In this document: positions 33,856 through 45,063 of the stretch, piece after piece
How the letters are laid out: each line of letters begins with the position of its first letter
Position numbering within the stretch: the stretch's first letter is position 1
Origin: Chlorokybus atmophyticus
Taxonomy: Eukaryota > Streptophyta > Chlorokybophyceae > Chlorokybales > Chlorokybaceae
Assembly (NCBI GenBank): GCA_009103225.1
Contig: RHPI01003156.1
Coordinates: 474,537 to 538,536 of the forward strand
DNA length: 64,000 nt
Direction: 5' to 3'
The notes under the pieces: model-generated
The model's input: only the letters and a program-made list of their open reading frames with translations
Databases searched by the model: none
What the model was told of the DNA's origin: nothing
Made by a program: the position numbers and the translations under genes

Positions 33856-35729
33856 TGCGCGTGCATCCCAACACCACCTGCCCCCCACGCCACCCCCCTC
33901 CCTCCTCACCTTCCCATCCTTCCCTCCGCTAATGATATAATCCGCCGCGAACGTGATCTCGTGGACCGGTCCCTGGTGGCACGCGTCGAACTTCTTGACG
34001 GCCTCGACGGAGCCCTCGGACCCCCACTTGATGATCGCGCCGCTCTGGGTGCCCGTCAGGGTGCAGCCGTCGGGGGTGAAGCCGATCGAGAGGACCGTGG
34101 ACACGCCGCCCACCTGGGGAGGGGGAAGAGCTTGTTGTGTGTGGGTGTGCCTTGATGCATGCGTACGCGTGCGCACGTCCGCATGCGTGCCTGCGTGCGT
34201 GCGTGCATATATGTACGTGTGTGTGATTGTGTTCAAGCGTGTGCATGTGCCTGTGCGCTCATGCGCATGCTTAGGAGGGGGTGGGCAATGTGGTGTGCGT
34301 GCACGCGTGCGTGTGCGCGCACGTGCATACGATTCCACAAGTGCGCATATGTGCAAACACGCACGTGTGTATACAAGCATGCGCCCGTGCGTGTGCATGT
34401 GCGTGCGTCTGAGAGGTACTTCCAGGCTGCTACAAACACACACCCTCACCTTCCCCCACACTCCCTTTTTCCCGACCAGCGCTCCCCCTTCCATCTTCCA
34501 GAACTTGACTCCCTTCTCCCCCCCCGTGACCAGCCGTCCGTCCACCGGGTTGAAGTCGCAGTACAGGATGCGTCCGCTGTCCCCCCGAGCGGAGCCCAAC
34601 AGCTGGGACGAACGCCAGTCGTAGATCGCCACGGAATGGTGCTCGTCCAGACCGACGGTGCCGATGAAACGAGAGGAGGGGTGGAAGGCGATGGCCACCA
34701 CGGCGCGGGAGTGGAAACCCTGCGGAGGGAATGAATGTGGTCGAGGTGAGTGAGGACCAACTTGCTAAGGTGAGCTGAGACAAAAGCTGTCAAGTCTTCT
34801 TCTACTTAGACTCGCTGCTTGACGCAGCGAGTAGTAATAGTAGTAGTAGTAGTGTACAGGGAAAGGAGAGGGGNGGGGGGCGCATGTGCGCATGGGGGTG
34901 CATGTGAATGTCTGTGCCGGTGCGTGCAAATACATGGGCACGTGAGCGTGCAACTCTCTGTGCGAGTGTGCGGGTGCGTTTTCGCATGCGCATGCGCGTG
35001 CCTGTGCGTGAGAGTGCGTACGTGAGGGTGTGTCTACAGTACATGCATAAGTCAGCACGTTTTTGTGGGCATGTCTGCATGTGTCCCCTAGCATGTGCTT
35101 GCGTGCATGCGTGGAGATTGTCATACCAAACTGCTAACGAGTTGCTCACAGATTCATCTCTTTGACTGCCTTCACTCACCTTGAGCTCCGCTTGCATCTG
35201 GCAGTCACTCGCTTTCCACACGAATATGCTCGGTTGTTTCCCCACCTCCCCCGTCACCACATACTCCCCATCTTTGGTCGTATCCAGACACAATATATCA
35301 TCATTGTGCCCTAAAAAGTGCTTCTGCCTCCCCCGCGCGGTGTCGAGCACGACCCCCACCGCGGCGGCGTGGTAGACGAGGTGCTTGCCGTTGTTGACGT
35401 AGGCGATGTTGTGTCGGGCGTCGTGGGCGCGGTAGCCGTGGACGTGGTCGAGACGGAGAGAGTGGGAGGGAGGGTCTTGAGCGAGAGGGTGGGTGGACCA
35501 ACCGGTGGGGCCGAAGATGGAACCGCGCGCGGGCTGCCTGTGAGAGAGAGAGAGAGAATGTTGGGGTGTATTGTAACGGTGAGTGTGTCGGCAACAACTA
35601 CCATAAAAAGTTGGAATGTGTGCCTGTGGCAGAAGCCGGTCTCGACTGAGCGAGCGACGGGGCCTTCGGCGGGGATGGGACGACGCTCGTACTCGTCATT
35701 CTTCTCGGCCTCAACATCCGAGTCGTGAC
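26933..35729 (-). CDS. EMAP-like (EML) protein with two HELP-WD40 units, 5' end missing
   Basis: There are 26 visible exons (about 1,405 aa), in transcript order: 35729-35624, 35537-35180, 34719-34450, 34113-33910, 33514-33120, 32908-32752, 32686-32561, 32474-32387, 32270-32176, 31852-31703, 31633-31486, 31323-31034, 30905-30727, 30566-30476, 30100-29840, 29675-29586, 29447-29367, 29300-29172, 28890-28771, 28578-28411, 28338-28243, 28151-27975, 27887-27800, 27652-27557, 27467-27343, 27064-26933. Unit 1 opens with the HELP-type LDHVHGYRAHDARHNIAY; unit 2, after an acidic serine linker, with WVYGYRGYDTRNNVFY. Each is followed by WD40 blades (for example VWGVDCHATRDVFATASDD, EWVSDIKWSPDGAHVAVGTH). 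EML proteins bind microtubules, often in cilia. GC donors end exons 1 and 7. More units may lie in the gap. Confidence 0.92.
28981..29115. repeat. CA/CG-rich microsatellite in EML intron
   Basis: This is a run of CACACGCACACGCGCA-type dinucleotide sequence. The EML introns repeatedly contain such tracts (also about 29735-29820, 30600-30700 and 33720-33855), which produce the spurious VRVCVCV-like ORFs. Confidence 0.85.
30320..30380. repeat. 13-bp inverted repeat within an EML intron
   Basis: TGTAGTGTCACAC (30320-30332) pairs with GTGTGACACTACA (30368-30380). The surrounding 30230-30440 is filled with ACTGTAG/CTACAGT words in both orientations, so the intron RNA could fold extensively. Confidence 0.8.
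33027..33101. repeat. (GA)n polypurine microsatellite
   Basis: An almost pure GA tract of about 75 bp lies in the 211-bp EML intron between exons 33514-33120 and 32908-32752. On the sense (minus) strand it is a CT tract close to the donor. Confidence 0.95.
33821..33854. repeat. (CA)n microsatellite
   Basis: A clean CA dinucleotide run in the EML intron between the exons ending at 33910 and starting at 33514 (transcript order). Confidence 0.93.
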
Positions 35730-35828
35730 CTGCGCGTGCGCGCGCGTGGTTGTGTGCGTATGCGAGTGTACGAGTGTGGGGATGCGAAGCATGTGGACAT
35801 GTGTGCGGGTGCATGTTTGAGGCGGGGG

Positions 35829-36126
35829 NNNNNNNNNNNNNNNNNNNNNNNNNNNNNNNNNNNNNNNNNNNNNNNNNNNNNNNNNNNNNNNNNNNNNNNN
35901 NNNNNNNNNNNNNNNNNNNNNNNNNNNNNNNNNNNNNNNNNNNNNNNNNNNNNNNNNNNNNNNNNNNNNNNNNNNNNNNNNNNNNNNNNNNNNNNNNNNN
36001 NNNNNNNNNNNNNNNNNNNNNNNNNNNNNNNNNNNNNNNNNNNNNNNNNNNNNNNNNNNNNNNNNNNNNNNNNNNNNNNNNNNNNNNNNNNNNNNNNNNN
36101 NNNNNNNNNNNNNNNNNNNNNNNNNN
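35829..36126. other. assembly gap (298 N)
   Basis: The run of N begins about 100 bp upstream of the first visible EML exon. It probably hides further 5' coding exons or the EML promoter. Confidence 1.
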
Positions 36127-37186
36127 GTGCAAGTCTGTGTCTGTGCATGCGAGTGTACGCATGTTGTGAGTGAGCATGCTCATCGCAGTCTGATGCAAGT
36201 GTTGCATGTGTGTATATGATGCATACAAGAGATGAGCCGTTAGTCGTTGTTCATATGCCGACAAGACCAAAGAGACAGCCAGGCTACGTACACGTGTGCA
36301 AGCGACCGTACACACGAGTTCAAGCTGCAGTACACACGAGTGCAAGCCATCTCGTAATGTTCAGTTCAAGGCGAGATGAATAGCACTCGCTCAGACACGC
36401 ATTAAGTCGATCACCCACCCACCCACCCACCCACCCACTCACGCACTAAATCAGTCAGTCACGTGCTCATTCAATCAGCTACTTGTTAGTTACGTTAAGT
36501 CAACGCCACTGTTGGCATGCTCTGCGCAGCAGTTGTCCATTTGCTAATTCGTTCAATTCATCAAGCGGGTGATTTGTCAGTGGTGAGTCGAACAGCCACT
36601 CGAGATGCTTTTAGTGACATGCTCTCTGCGCACCTTCGTTGGTGTGTATCTCCAAGGGATCCCCGAACCCGTCTCCAAACGCCTCCCCAAAGGCCTCCGC
36701 ACTGGCTCCAGCTCCCATGTTCAATAAGAGAGAATTGTAACAGACTCACACCCACTCAAACCACCCATACACTCCCTTCGGTTGAGTTGTGTGTGACCAA
36801 GCTCGCTGTGGAGTGTACCACACACCCACATACTAGGCAGATATGCATGGCTTGTGCACACTCATCCTGGCTGTTTAGCAACCGCCAGCTGGCACACCTT
36901 CTTCCTGCTGCTCCCCTCCCCTCTACAACACGCAATCAATGCACAGCATTGCGGTGAATTCAGCAGCTCAAGTTCAGCATTGAGCTGGGTGGCCACATCA
37001 CCTTTCGTATGCATTCCAGTGCGGCGGTTAACAACGTCTCACACACACTTTTCCCAAACACTTGTGCGCAGCGCACAGTTGGCTTGTGCGCTTGAGACTC
37101 TTGTGCACTTGTGCGGCAAGCGCACAAGAGTTTCAAGCCCTAACCCTAGTTTGTTTAAGGGTGTGGGCAGTGGCATAGCTGGCGGC
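36127..37186. other. intergenic region between EML and the plastid protein gene
   Basis: It contains an (ACCC)n run at about 36414-36436 and AGTCA/TCAG-rich sequence to 36500. No coding motif is seen. 37130-37165 includes AACCCTAGTTTG, one telomere-like unit only, not an array. Confidence 0.55.
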
Positions 37187-38613
37187 ATGGCTGGGGCGGC
37201 GGCGTGCGGGTTGTCGGCGTGCGGGACCGGCGTGGTGAGGGGGACAAGCTTGGCGTCTTGCTCCGGCGTTGGGCGGCGGCAGGCTGCTGTGCCGTCTGGC
37301 CGAGCGTTGAGGCCGCAGCATGCGGCCGCTCTGCGGCGGCCGGCTCCGAGGGTGCTGAGGAGCAGCACGGTGCGGTGCGCCAAGGACAGCGACAGCAACG
37401 GGACGGCCGCCGAGGACATCACGCTGGATTTTGATGGGCAGGAGCTCCTCAGGCAAGACGTGGAACGTTACAAGGCACGCGAGCTCCAGGTGCGCTGCGT
37501 ATTTAATGCAATACTCTGCGTGCATTGTGTGTTGTAGTGACAAGACTATACACAGGTTTGGGTGTCTTTGTCCAATCAGAGCTCAATGCGCAATTGTGCC
37601 AAACTTAGGTCAGGTTGCGTGCATGATTTCCTGCAAGGAGATGACGTTGGTCGTGCAGCGTCCATGTATACATGTCAGGTTCCACCATGATGCGCAACTT
37701 GGTATCAAAGCTGCGGGCCACATACGATCAGGACAGTGTGTTTCAATGTTGTTGCTTGTTGTTGCTTTACGGATTATCGTTGTGTATATAGTGTTAGCAG
37801 CTTGGCTATACGAGGTAGGGGTTGCATCAATTGCAAGACATGGGCAATTGTCGTGTGCGTGCGCATGTGCGTGCATGTCTTCGTGCGCATGCATGCATAT
37901 GTGTGCGCACACATATCCACTCAGACTTGTTGCCATGCGTGATTCATACTCAGCGTGTTTCTCTTGCATGTGTCCAGGAGAAGCAAAGGCGGCCTCGCTA
38001 TTATCAAAAAGAAGAGACTCAAGAGAACTCAGCGTTCAAGGATTTCATTGACAAGGTGAGCTATTGAGATGTTGATGCATGCGTTATCAGTAGCTAGTAT
38101 TGTTGTCGTTCAGTCCGTGAGGGGTTGATGCGCACAGCATTGGTAGTAAGGCTTACCAGCACGCATGGTAAACATCGTGTATTGAGGAGTATCATTGCTG
38201 TGCGCATCGAGCAATCGAGCAAAAGATTAAGTAAAAGTAACATTTTCTTGCAATGCACGCTACATGGTCAAAAGGTGTGACCGAGTCAAATTAGCATAGC
38301 AGGCACCCGCATTGGACTCGTCAGAGCACAGTGCTTCTTAGTGCTTCTTACTGCCACCAATTGCCACTGTCAGCCTTGGTCACGTCACCCTCTGTGCTTC
38401 CTGTCCACGCAGGCACTAGTAGCGGACTTCTTTTTCATCTGCCTAGCGTTGCTGTGGCTGCTAGTGGGGTGGGTTCAGCGGACGACTGTAGGTGACTCTC
38501 CCCTTCTTGCAACGTGGTTTTCTCTGTGGGACCCTCTGTTCCAGCCTGCCATTGGAGCTCTCATGCTCGGCGCGTTGGTGTCTGGGCTCTCAGGACGCAA
38601 GAAGCAGGAGTAG
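37187..38613 (+). CDS. putative plastid-targeted two-helix membrane protein
   Basis: The three exons are 37187-37489, 37978-38055 and 38413-38613, with GT-AG introns in phase 0; 193 aa. Residues 1-65 are rich in Ala, Arg and Ser and nearly free of acidic residues, like a chloroplast transit peptide, ending near STVRCAKDS. The charged middle (about 66-127) includes EKQRRPRYYQKEETQENSAF. Two hydrophobic segments follow: ADFFFICLALLWLLVGWVQ and PLFQPAIGALMLGALVSGL, separated by a short loop, with a basic GRKKQE tail. This topology suggests a thylakoid or envelope membrane protein of the kind conserved in plants without a known role. I do not recognise the family, and plastid location is inferred. 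Confidence 0.75.
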
Positions 38614-39179
38614 GGTAGGTTTTGTGTTGCCGCGCAGTGTACATAGCTAGCAGCCCATGCTTGAGTAACATATTGTGGTAGTGTTTATGTAATCAGTCTA
38701 TGTGAATTGCTGCATTAGCAGTTGAAAGTAGGTTCGCAGCTTTGGCAACAGTGTCGTTACAATGCCATGTCTCGTCAAAGTAGGTGTTGTCCCCAGGCAT
38801 CCACATCACACGCGCTCTTCAAGACGAGAAAGTGACATGCAATGCTGCGCTGCAACGCTGTTGGTGTTTTGTGCGACGGTGCAGGCTGATGCAGGCGGAG
38901 GCATGCAACTGAGATGATAAAGCTTGAGAGCCACTACTCAGCAGTGACTATGACCTGCACATCCTGCGGACACGTGCCCCTTGGCATTTGTGTACATTTG
39001 CCTGCATGTGCACTTTGCACGTTGCGTCTTTTGTACACATGAGGCTGCACCGAGCCAGCATGCAACACGTCTCACTGTTGTTGACCTCATGCGCAAACAC
39101 AAGCACGCCCCGCATTGTTTGTACAACTCTACATGCCACATGCTTCACTGTACACACATCTGATTTGGCTCGCTGGTAC
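38614..39179. other. convergent intergenic region
   Basis: It lies between the stop codons of the plastid protein and uL22m. No gene, repeat or RNA motif is evident. Confidence 0.5.
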
Positions 39180-40744
39180 CTACGTGCTGGGTTGAGTGGC
39201 CGAATGCGAGTTAGCAGCAGCCACATACTGGCGCGCTGTTGGGTTGAGTGTGTCACTCTGTTCCTCTGGCAATGCACCACTGCTGTGCAATTGGGCCGCT
39301 GCGCGTGCGGCCTCGCGCAGGAGACGGATGCGCTTCTCACTGGGCGGTCGCACGATGTTGGTCGGCCTCTCCTTCAGCACCACCGACAGATGCGTCCTCA
39401 AACGCCGCTTCTCGCCAGAGCGACCGCGCCCGTGCATAGACACGCGCCTGATGGGCGTAGCTCTGCCGATGAAACACTCGGCTGGCCACACGCACAGACA
39501 CAAGGACAAAATGAGTTCTACAAAAGTGTGCCTGGATCAGCGAGATGACAATGGCTGGCTAATGTTGCACCACGCTCGCGCGATCAAGTGGACAAGTCTT
39601 CTTGCATATTTGTGGTGAATGGGTGCAAGTTTGCTGCACATATGTTACCGCACGAGACATACCCACATACAATCGTCGTGAATCCATGCTCTTGTTGTGT
39701 ATGGCATTGCCCTTTGCGCACTTCAGGAACTGCCAGATGAGAGCGTTTTACACTTTGTTACGTAACAAACAACACATTAAGGAAACACGCATAACACATG
39801 TGGCTTACATCCAGCACAGCCTTGGCTGCTCGCTTGGGGTTTAGCTGCAATTGAATCATGGCATTGTCAACCGACAGCCCTCGTATCAACTTAGCGATTG
39901 TGTTCATCTTGATCGGACTCATCGGAAGGCTCCGCTTCGTCAATGTCTCGATTTTCTCACCCTGAATGAGCGCATTGCCACTCATCAACGTGCAGCAATG
40001 CGATGTCACACATTGTGTCACTGAGGTATGCATACCTCTTCTGCGGGTTTTTCGGGGCTAGGAGGCGGCGGTGTCTGCAGCAAAGGGGACCGCACGGGTC
40101 CAGAAGCGGCATTTTGCGGTGCCAACAACACCCTTGTGAACTGCTCAACACAATCAGGCACTACTATCAGCTACTAGCAACTGTGAAAAAGTCACTGACG
40201 TAGTGAACAGGCTTGGCTACCTAACACTGGCATCACTCACAGCGTAACTACAGTCAGAAAACTTTGGCAAACTCAATAGGTATGCCAGTTGAGTGTTCCA
40301 AATGTATAAAAGTAGAGTTGAAAGCAATCAAGTTGTCAATCTGAAGCTCAGGTTTACGCAGCGTCAAGCTGACTGTTTGTAAGTGGAGTGGTAGACAGCT
40401 GCAACTGAGTGATGGCAGCAACCAGCAGAGGGAAAAAAACAAAGATCAATCATTATTGATTGGTTTACCAGCGTTCGGTGGACAAGCTCTTGTGCAGGCC
40501 TCCAATGTTGGCAGTTGCCAAACCCTGCCGCTAGCTTTTGCGAATGAATCCCTATGCATACACACGCAATTGAGCCACTGAAATGCAAGCGCACAAGCAT
40601 GAATAAAACAACAGGCTTGTAGCAAACAAGAGCACCTCTTATAGCCTCCCGAGTACATGCAGCCGCAGATGTGCTCAGCGCTCTGCTGGCCAGCAGCGTC
40701 CTGCTCGCTCCCGCTGCCGCCGCCGCCGCCGCCTTGCGCAGCAT
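39180..40744 (-). CDS. mitochondrial-type ribosomal protein L22 (uL22m)
   Basis: The exons in transcript order are 40744-40636, 40140-40036, 39961-39809, 39729-39663 and 39481-39180. The last four join in frame. The first ends in phase 1 and does not match exon 2, so a small exon or a different border in 40141-40635 is missing from this model. The N-terminus MLRKAAAAAAAGASRTLLASRALSTS is Arg/Ala/Ser-rich with an amphipathic look, fitting a mitochondrial presequence. The uL22 core is LPMSPIKMNTIAKLIRGLSVDNAM..QL..NPKRAAKAVLD, then KCAKGNAIHN, then ECFIGRATPIRRVSMHGRGRSG and LSVVLKERP. The protein lies near the exit tunnel of the ribosome. The C-terminal 55 residues are an extension. Confidence 0.85.
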
Positions 40745-40816
40745 GTCGCTGAAATTGTTGGCCAGCCAACCCTAACGTAAGCTGTTGTTGAGGTTGTGGC
40801 GGTGGTGGGCGGTGGC
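40745..40816. promoter_or_regulatory. putative bidirectional promoter, uL22m / small ORF
   Basis: Only 72 bp lie between divergent start codons. A GTTGTTGAGGTTGTGGCGGTGG stretch and no TATA box are seen. Shared promoter function is inferred from spacing. Confidence 0.5.
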
Positions 40817-40990
40817 ATGGCCAACCGGGGTCCCGTTGTCCTGAGCATCGACGAGGTGGAGCGCCTCCTGGATATGCTGCCGCCGCCCCCAACCGACGGC
40901 GACGAGGACAAGGACGCCCACCTGGAGTCCGCCCGCAGCAAGCTGCTGGCGCTGCTTCACCAGCTTCGCAGCGGCAGCGACGCTGCCTAA
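40817..40990 (+). CDS. small acidic protein of unknown function (57 aa)
   Basis: This is a single-exon ORF from ATG 40817 to TAA. It reads MANRGPVVLSIDEVERLLDM, then a Pro-rich acidic linker (PPPPTDGDEDKD), then an amphipathic helix (LESARSKLLALLHQLRS). I do not recognise the family. Support for a real gene: strong codon-like composition, a helix-linker-helix design, a start 72 bp from uL22m and a stop 74 bp before the HEMK2 start, leaving little room for separate transcription signals. It may be the upstream cistron of a dicistronic message, or a conserved upstream ORF of the methyltransferase. Confidence 0.6.
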   Translation: MANRGPVVLSIDEVERLLDMLPPPPTDGDEDKDAHLESARSKLLALLHQLRSGSDAA

Positions 40991-41063
40991 GCTTGAAGCT
41001 TAGGGTTTCTATAATACTACTACTGTCTGGCTACAGTCTTGTACACCACTGCTGCTGCTGCAC

Positions 41064-42305
41064 ATGCCTGTTGCTGAGATCGCTTTGACTGCTTCGCCGG
41101 AGAGCGTCTATCCCCCCAGCGACGACAGCTTTGCGCTGGCAGATGCCCTTGAGCAGGACGCTGACTGGCTGAAGCAGCGGAACCCCTGCGTTTGCCTTGA
41201 GATTGGAAGCGGTGAGTGCATGGTCAATGTGCATGGCTATGCCAAGGTGTCCAGTGTCTTTTCGTCGGTTGGTAACTCTCCGCTTTGCTTCATACTTCGA
41301 TTGCTTGATTCCATCTCTCAAGCACAGATGCGCATGTGCGTATTGAAGCAATCAGGCAGTCACTGTGATCAGAGTGTTACTTGAGGGAAAGTGATAATGA
41401 CGTCATACTGCATGACCATTTATGTGTGCATGCATGCTATCAATGGGAGATGTTTTGACCCGTCTTGAGGCTCTCAGTCTTCAGTAGTTCAATTTGTGAC
41501 CATTTATGTGTGCATGCACTCAACGCAGGTTCTGGGTACTGCATCACGTCGTTGGCATTGGTGCTCGGGACCAGCAGTGCATTGTGTTTGGCCACCGACA
41601 TAAACGCAGCGGCTGCATCTGCAACACAAGACACGCTGCGCCAGCATTCAGCTTGTCTCGCTGACATTGTGTTGGCTGATCTGGCTTCACCCCTGTTGAC
41701 ACGCCTCCAAGGCCGCGTTGACGTGCTCATCTTCAACCCGTAAGGCATTGCTCTGTGCATGAAGTTGTTTGTGCACTTTGCCGCTGAAACTCCAACCCTC
41801 TTTGAAGATTGACACGTACCTAACGTGTTGCAGTCCATATGTGCCTACGCCAGACTCAGAGGTGGGCAAAGCGGGGCTTACAGCAGGTAGTCCACCACTC
41901 ACACTCACTCTCACAGCCTGCATGGCAGCCATTGCTTCAATACTTGCATAGAAAGTTGTGTATGACCATCTAGCAATACTGCAGCATGGGCTGGGGGCCA
42001 TTGCGGGCGCAGTGTGATTGACCGCTTCCTGCCACTTGTGCCTACGCTGCTATCCGCCCGCGGTTGTTGCTACCTCGTGACCATACCTGACAATGCACCA
42101 GAGGTATGCCGCTAGTAACACCTACCACCACCACAAATAATGCTTCGCGTGCTGTAGGTGTCTGTTGAGTATTTTACATGTTCTTGCCGTCCTGTTCTTG
42201 CAGGAGATCAAGGAAATTTTGCAAAAGGCGAGGCTGCATGGTGAAAGCGTGCTACAGCGGAAAGTAGACGAGGAGACACTGCGCATAATGAGGTTCTGGA
42301 GATAG
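41064..42305 (+). CDS. HEMK2/PrmC-type class I methyltransferase (eRF1 glutamine methylation)
   Basis: The exons are 41064-41211, 41529-41739, 41834-41886, 41995-42113 and 42204-42305, all GT-AG; 210 aa, the usual size of eukaryotic N6AMT1/HEMK2. It has VYPPSDDSFALADAL (substrate side), the SAM motif CLEIGSGSGYCITSLAL, LATDINAAAA (acidic ribose-binding residue), and DVLIFNPPYVPTPDSEV, with the catalytic NPPY assembled across intron 2. AWAGGHCGRSVIDRFL and CYLVTIPDNAPEEIKEIL follow. With its TRMT112-type partner the family methylates the GGQ glutamine of release factor eRF1; lysine and other substrates are reported for animal members. The last exon and 3' flank recur exactly at 47018-47326. 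Confidence 0.93.
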
Positions 42306-42504
42306 CGCGGGGTCCGCGTGCTTAGTTTCCTCTTCATCCTGGCACAAGTGCATATGTGTCGCCATAGCTTGTATAGTCACACGCATTGGGTAGGTAGCAG
42401 TAGATGAATGTCGAGGACATCGCAAAGCCATAGGCGCGGAATGCGAACTAAAGTTGGTATTCAAGCAAAAATCTGATGCCCGACTTCTCATGCATTGTCC
42501 ATGC
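42196..42504. repeat. 309-bp perfect duplicate, copy 1 (native)
   Basis: It spans the acceptor and last exon of the HEMK2-type gene plus 199 bp of 3' flank. It matches 47018-47326 base for base as far as I can read. Confidence 0.95.
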
Positions 42505-42505
42505 A

Positions 42506-42953
42506 ATGCAGCTGGCCTGTAGGAGATGATATGCTGCAACAAGTTTTTGATTAGGGATTTGTAAGCCGAACTAAGAGCTGTACATGAGGAACAAGGCAGT
42601 ACACCAGTCAATCCACACACAACTGATTCTGCACCAGTGTGCGACAGTGGCTTGGCTGTGGCAAAGCATTTCGCAGGTGCAAACAGGGTTGCTGCGCCTT
42701 TCACAGTCAGGCCAGCGTGACAATTGTTGCACACCAAAATACTAGCCTACTAAACTAAAACCAACACACACAGATCTAGCAGCCAAATCGCTCGCTAGCT
42801 TAGTGTCAGCTTCAAACAATCAGAACCTACAAGCTAAGCAGTGCTAAGCGGTGCTGGCAAACACCACCACTACCACTAATCTAGTGCTAGGGCTCGAGAG
42901 TACAGGCAGCGCAACATGGCAGGGGGGCAGTGGAGGTGGGTGCAGAGCTGGAC
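42506..42953. other. convergent intergenic region, methyltransferase / thioredoxin reductase
   Basis: It holds the two 3' flanks. ORFs here are short and unsupported. Confidence 0.5.
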
Positions 42954-45063
42954 CTAAGGTAAAGCAACCTCCTCATTCATCTCCAACCACCGCGTGGCGT
43001 CAATTGCAGCGGCACAGCCTGAACCGGCGGCTGTGATTGCTTGCCTGTACACCTTGTCAATGACGTCGCCGCATGCAAAAAGACCCTCTACTTGTGTGTA
43101 TGTTGTGCCTGGCCTTGCAGGGATGATATAACCCGATTCATCCATCTCAACATGACCCTTGACAAGATCTGAGTTGGGTTTGTGTCCAATGGCGGAGAAG
43201 TAGCCGAATGCCTCAATAACTTGCGTTTCACCTGTCCAACAAGCAATCTATGTTTGCATCTAGCATCAAATCAGCACTTGTTCAAAAGCCACACTGGTAA
43301 AGTGCTGACCTGTCTTGATGTTCTTCACTCGCGCGCCAGTGACACCAAGCTTGTCATCACCCAAAATCTCCTCCACTACCGAGTTCCAATGAACGCAAAT
43401 CTTGGGGTTGGCCAACGCGCGCTGTGCCATGATCTTGGATGCTCGGAAGCTGTCTCGGCGGTGAACAATGTATATCTGCACAGAGTAGTCAGATATACTG
43501 CCATATGTCGGCTGGTAACCACTACTCGACACCGCACATACAACAGTATGAGACTGACCTTTGAGCCAAACTTGGAAAGGAATGTAGCCTCCTCCATAGC
43601 AGTATCACCACCGCCCACGACAATTATGGGCTTGTTGCGGAATCGGGGCAGTGCACCATCGCAGGTGGCACAACCAGAAACACCCTTATTCATGAACCTC
43701 TTCTCCGATTCTAATCCAAGGTATTTTGCAGATGCACCTGTGGCCTGTGCATACCAAACAAGACTTATGTCAACACCATGTTGCCCTCTATTCCAACAAA
43801 CGCAAAATACGGAAGGAGGATGTGGATACATCTAAGGTCACTCACCAAAATTACACTTTTGAACAGCCAGCTATCTTCTCCTGAGAAAACCCTGATCGGC
43901 ATGCGACTCAAGTCCAGCTTTTCAACTGTTCGTGACAAAGTGATGGTCCCGAACCGCTCGGCCTGCGAGCAATCAGCGTTGATACAGGATGCTGCACTTT
44001 ATGGCTGCCTATGCTTGCAAGCAAGAACAAGGACATCATCAAAACCCACCTCACAACTTCAGATCCAATGTGCAACTTAGGCACTTGCACATGATCACAT
44101 GACTGTCAACAGTAATGCTAGAGGCATTCAGTAGCATCCAGACTACAAGACCAACCTGCTGCTTGAACTCCTCCATCATCTCTGGGCCCTGAATGCCATT
44201 GACGTAACCAGGAAAGTTCTCAACTTCTGTAGTAGTCATCAACTGCCCACCTGATTAACGCATGGTACTTCATAATTGCTGCAAGAAACAGCACATGACA
44301 AGCATATCTGCCATATGCTAGCATATGCCCTATGCTCGCGTGCAAGTGAGATAGCACTGTTGCATGTGCATGCCGCTACTGTACACGCCTCAGCAAGCCC
44401 TAAATTCCGCAACCCCAGAAAACGGTAAAGACAGCAAGGATGAATGCATGCTCACTGTTACTACATACTTGACTGCTAACCGCCGCAAGAATCTGCTTCT
44501 AATTGCACTGGCGCCGTAAAACTCACAAACCGCAACTATAAACCTCTTACAATCTTCACTACAATTCTCTCTGCATTCTCCAATCAATATAAAACCGCTT
44601 TTCTGTTTGCCAAAACACGTGCGAGAACAAAGAGACCAAGCATTGAAGACCATCAAGGCATGCCGACCCGTTTCCAATGAACCCGCAATGACCTTGTGCT
44701 GTAAACTGAAGCCGCGGCTAATCAAGTTCAGACACGCTGCGCCAGGACGACCTTTGGAATTGGCCTGCTGTGAGACGACGCACCTGGCAAGAGCTCAGTG
44801 CTCAATTCGCCCTCAAACACAATGGGCTTCAGGTCCGCTCTTGCCGCATACAAAGCTGCGGTCCATCCAGCAGGACCGGAACCAATGATCCCCACGTTGT
44901 GCACGACCTCCCGCTCAACAACCTTCTCGATGATATCGCCGCCGTTGGCGGTGGGAGCCGCCGCCTCTGCTGCAAGCGTGGCCATGGAGGACGAAAAAGA
45001 CCGCCCAACGGTATACAGCCTCCTTGTCGCAGTCAGAGCCCCCTCTGTGACCCTCCTCAACAT
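42954..45063 (-). CDS. NADPH-dependent thioredoxin reductase
   Basis: The exons in transcript order are 45063-44784, 44250-44156, 43962-43846, 43744-43559, 43475-43310 and 43231-42954; 373 aa, GT-AG throughout. It is a low-Mr flavoprotein that reduces thioredoxin with NADPH. The FAD-binding motif is [20 protein letters not shown], then [27 protein letters not shown], and the redox-active GCATCDGA (CxxC). The NADPH domain has [12 protein letters not shown] and [10 protein letters not shown], and the FAD closing motif is [11 protein letters not shown]. The N-terminus [20 protein letters not shown] is Arg/Ser-rich like a mitochondrial presequence. A second in-frame Met ([11 protein letters not shown]) follows, so two forms from alternative starts, as for plant NTRA/NTRB, are plausible. 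No C-terminal thioredoxin fusion (not NTRC). Confidence 0.95.

Noticed and set aside
35311-36345. 344-codon ORF across the gap
   Set aside because: Open only because N codons are read as unknown residues.
36414-37160. Telomere-like repeats (ACCC run, AACCCTAG)
   Set aside because: Neither forms a telomeric array; one is a simple tetranucleotide, the other a single unit.
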